Shown in pieces: positions 63,997 to 64,000 of a stretch of DNA of 64,000 bases (positions within the stretch are counted from its first letter, which is position 1; the number at the start of each line of letters is the position of its first letter). The notes under the pieces are model-generated. The model saw only the letters and a program-made list of their open reading frames with translations. It was not told the DNA's origin and ran no database searches. This stretch comes from JAPOXR01 sp963664715 (GTDB lineage Bacteria; Pseudomonadota; Alphaproteobacteria; Rhodobacterales; Rhodobacteraceae), in assembly GCA_963664715.2 (NCBI GenBank), contig CAXXUY010000011.1, positions 496,001-560,000 of the forward strand, read 5' to 3'. A program made the translations under genes and the position numbers.

Positions 63997-64000
63997 ATAA

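Noticed and set aside
1..64000. CRISPR arrays, rRNA or tRNA genes
   Set aside because: No regularly spaced repeats and no rRNA or tRNA signatures were seen on reading both strands.

Overview
The window looks like chromosomal DNA of an alphaproteobacterium, moderately GC-rich and probably heterotrophic. The evidence is the conserved gene order grpE-hrcA facing rph-rdgB-hemW, the rimP-nusA-ylxR-infB translation operon, the Tim44/Smr/FxsA group, and the many ABC uptake loci of types common in Rhizobiales, Rhodobacterales and Rhodospirillales. No rRNA, tRNA or CRISPR array was recognised.

Layout. (1) 171-4499 (-): a glycerol-3-phosphate type ABC importer, ugpBAEC. (2) 4942-12000: housekeeping genes, with mutS (+), grpE-hrcA (-) and rph-rdgB-hemW (+). 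(3) 12183-18199: a Cu/Zn-type permease, an orphan DNA methyltransferase, an AhpD-like protein with an OmpA-domain protein, a DUF1801 protein and a cytochrome P450. (4) 18547-24797: rimP-nusA-ylxR-infB with a terminator-bearing leader. An 851-bp IS5-family (IS427-type) element sits exactly at the nusA stop/ylxR start. (5) 24904-27873: metallophosphoesterase, Smr, Tim44-like and FxsA proteins. (6) 28086-36313 (+): one long gene run that joins CoA-ester genes (CoA-transferase, crotonase, MBL hydrolase, 3-hydroxyacyl-CoA dehydrogenase) to a complete CUT1-type sugar ABC importer. (7) 36314-37696: decayed DNA with a dehydrogenase fragment and a TnpB zinc-ribbon remnant. (8) 37697-41185: an NMT1/SsuA-type ABC importer and a GntR/UTRA regulator. 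(9) 41381-49992: a divergent, apparently undescribed sugar or sugar-acid cluster with a LacI regulator, two class II aldolases, a Tm-1-like protein, an MBL lactonase-like protein, a HAD-IIA phosphatase, an FGGY kinase and a solute-binding-protein homologue that has no signal peptide. (10) 50129-57728: a PhyH-type dioxygenase and an alpha-glucoside-type ABC importer (aglEFG, aglK) with LacI regulator AglR but no glucosidase. (11) 58075-63996: a SulP-STAS-cNMP transporter, an IclR regulator, an IS1595-type transposase interrupted by an in-frame amber codon with its small neighbour gene, and two small unknown genes at the right edge.

The most interesting points are the operon junction rebuilt by the IS at nusA/ylxR, the signal-less binding protein inside a sugar-kinase operon, the CoA-ester plus sugar-ABC operon, and strong RNA hairpins lying just after the binding-protein gene in all four ABC loci. 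Function calls rest on motifs and family resemblance read by eye. No database search was run, and substrates of the sugar and CoA clusters are inferred.
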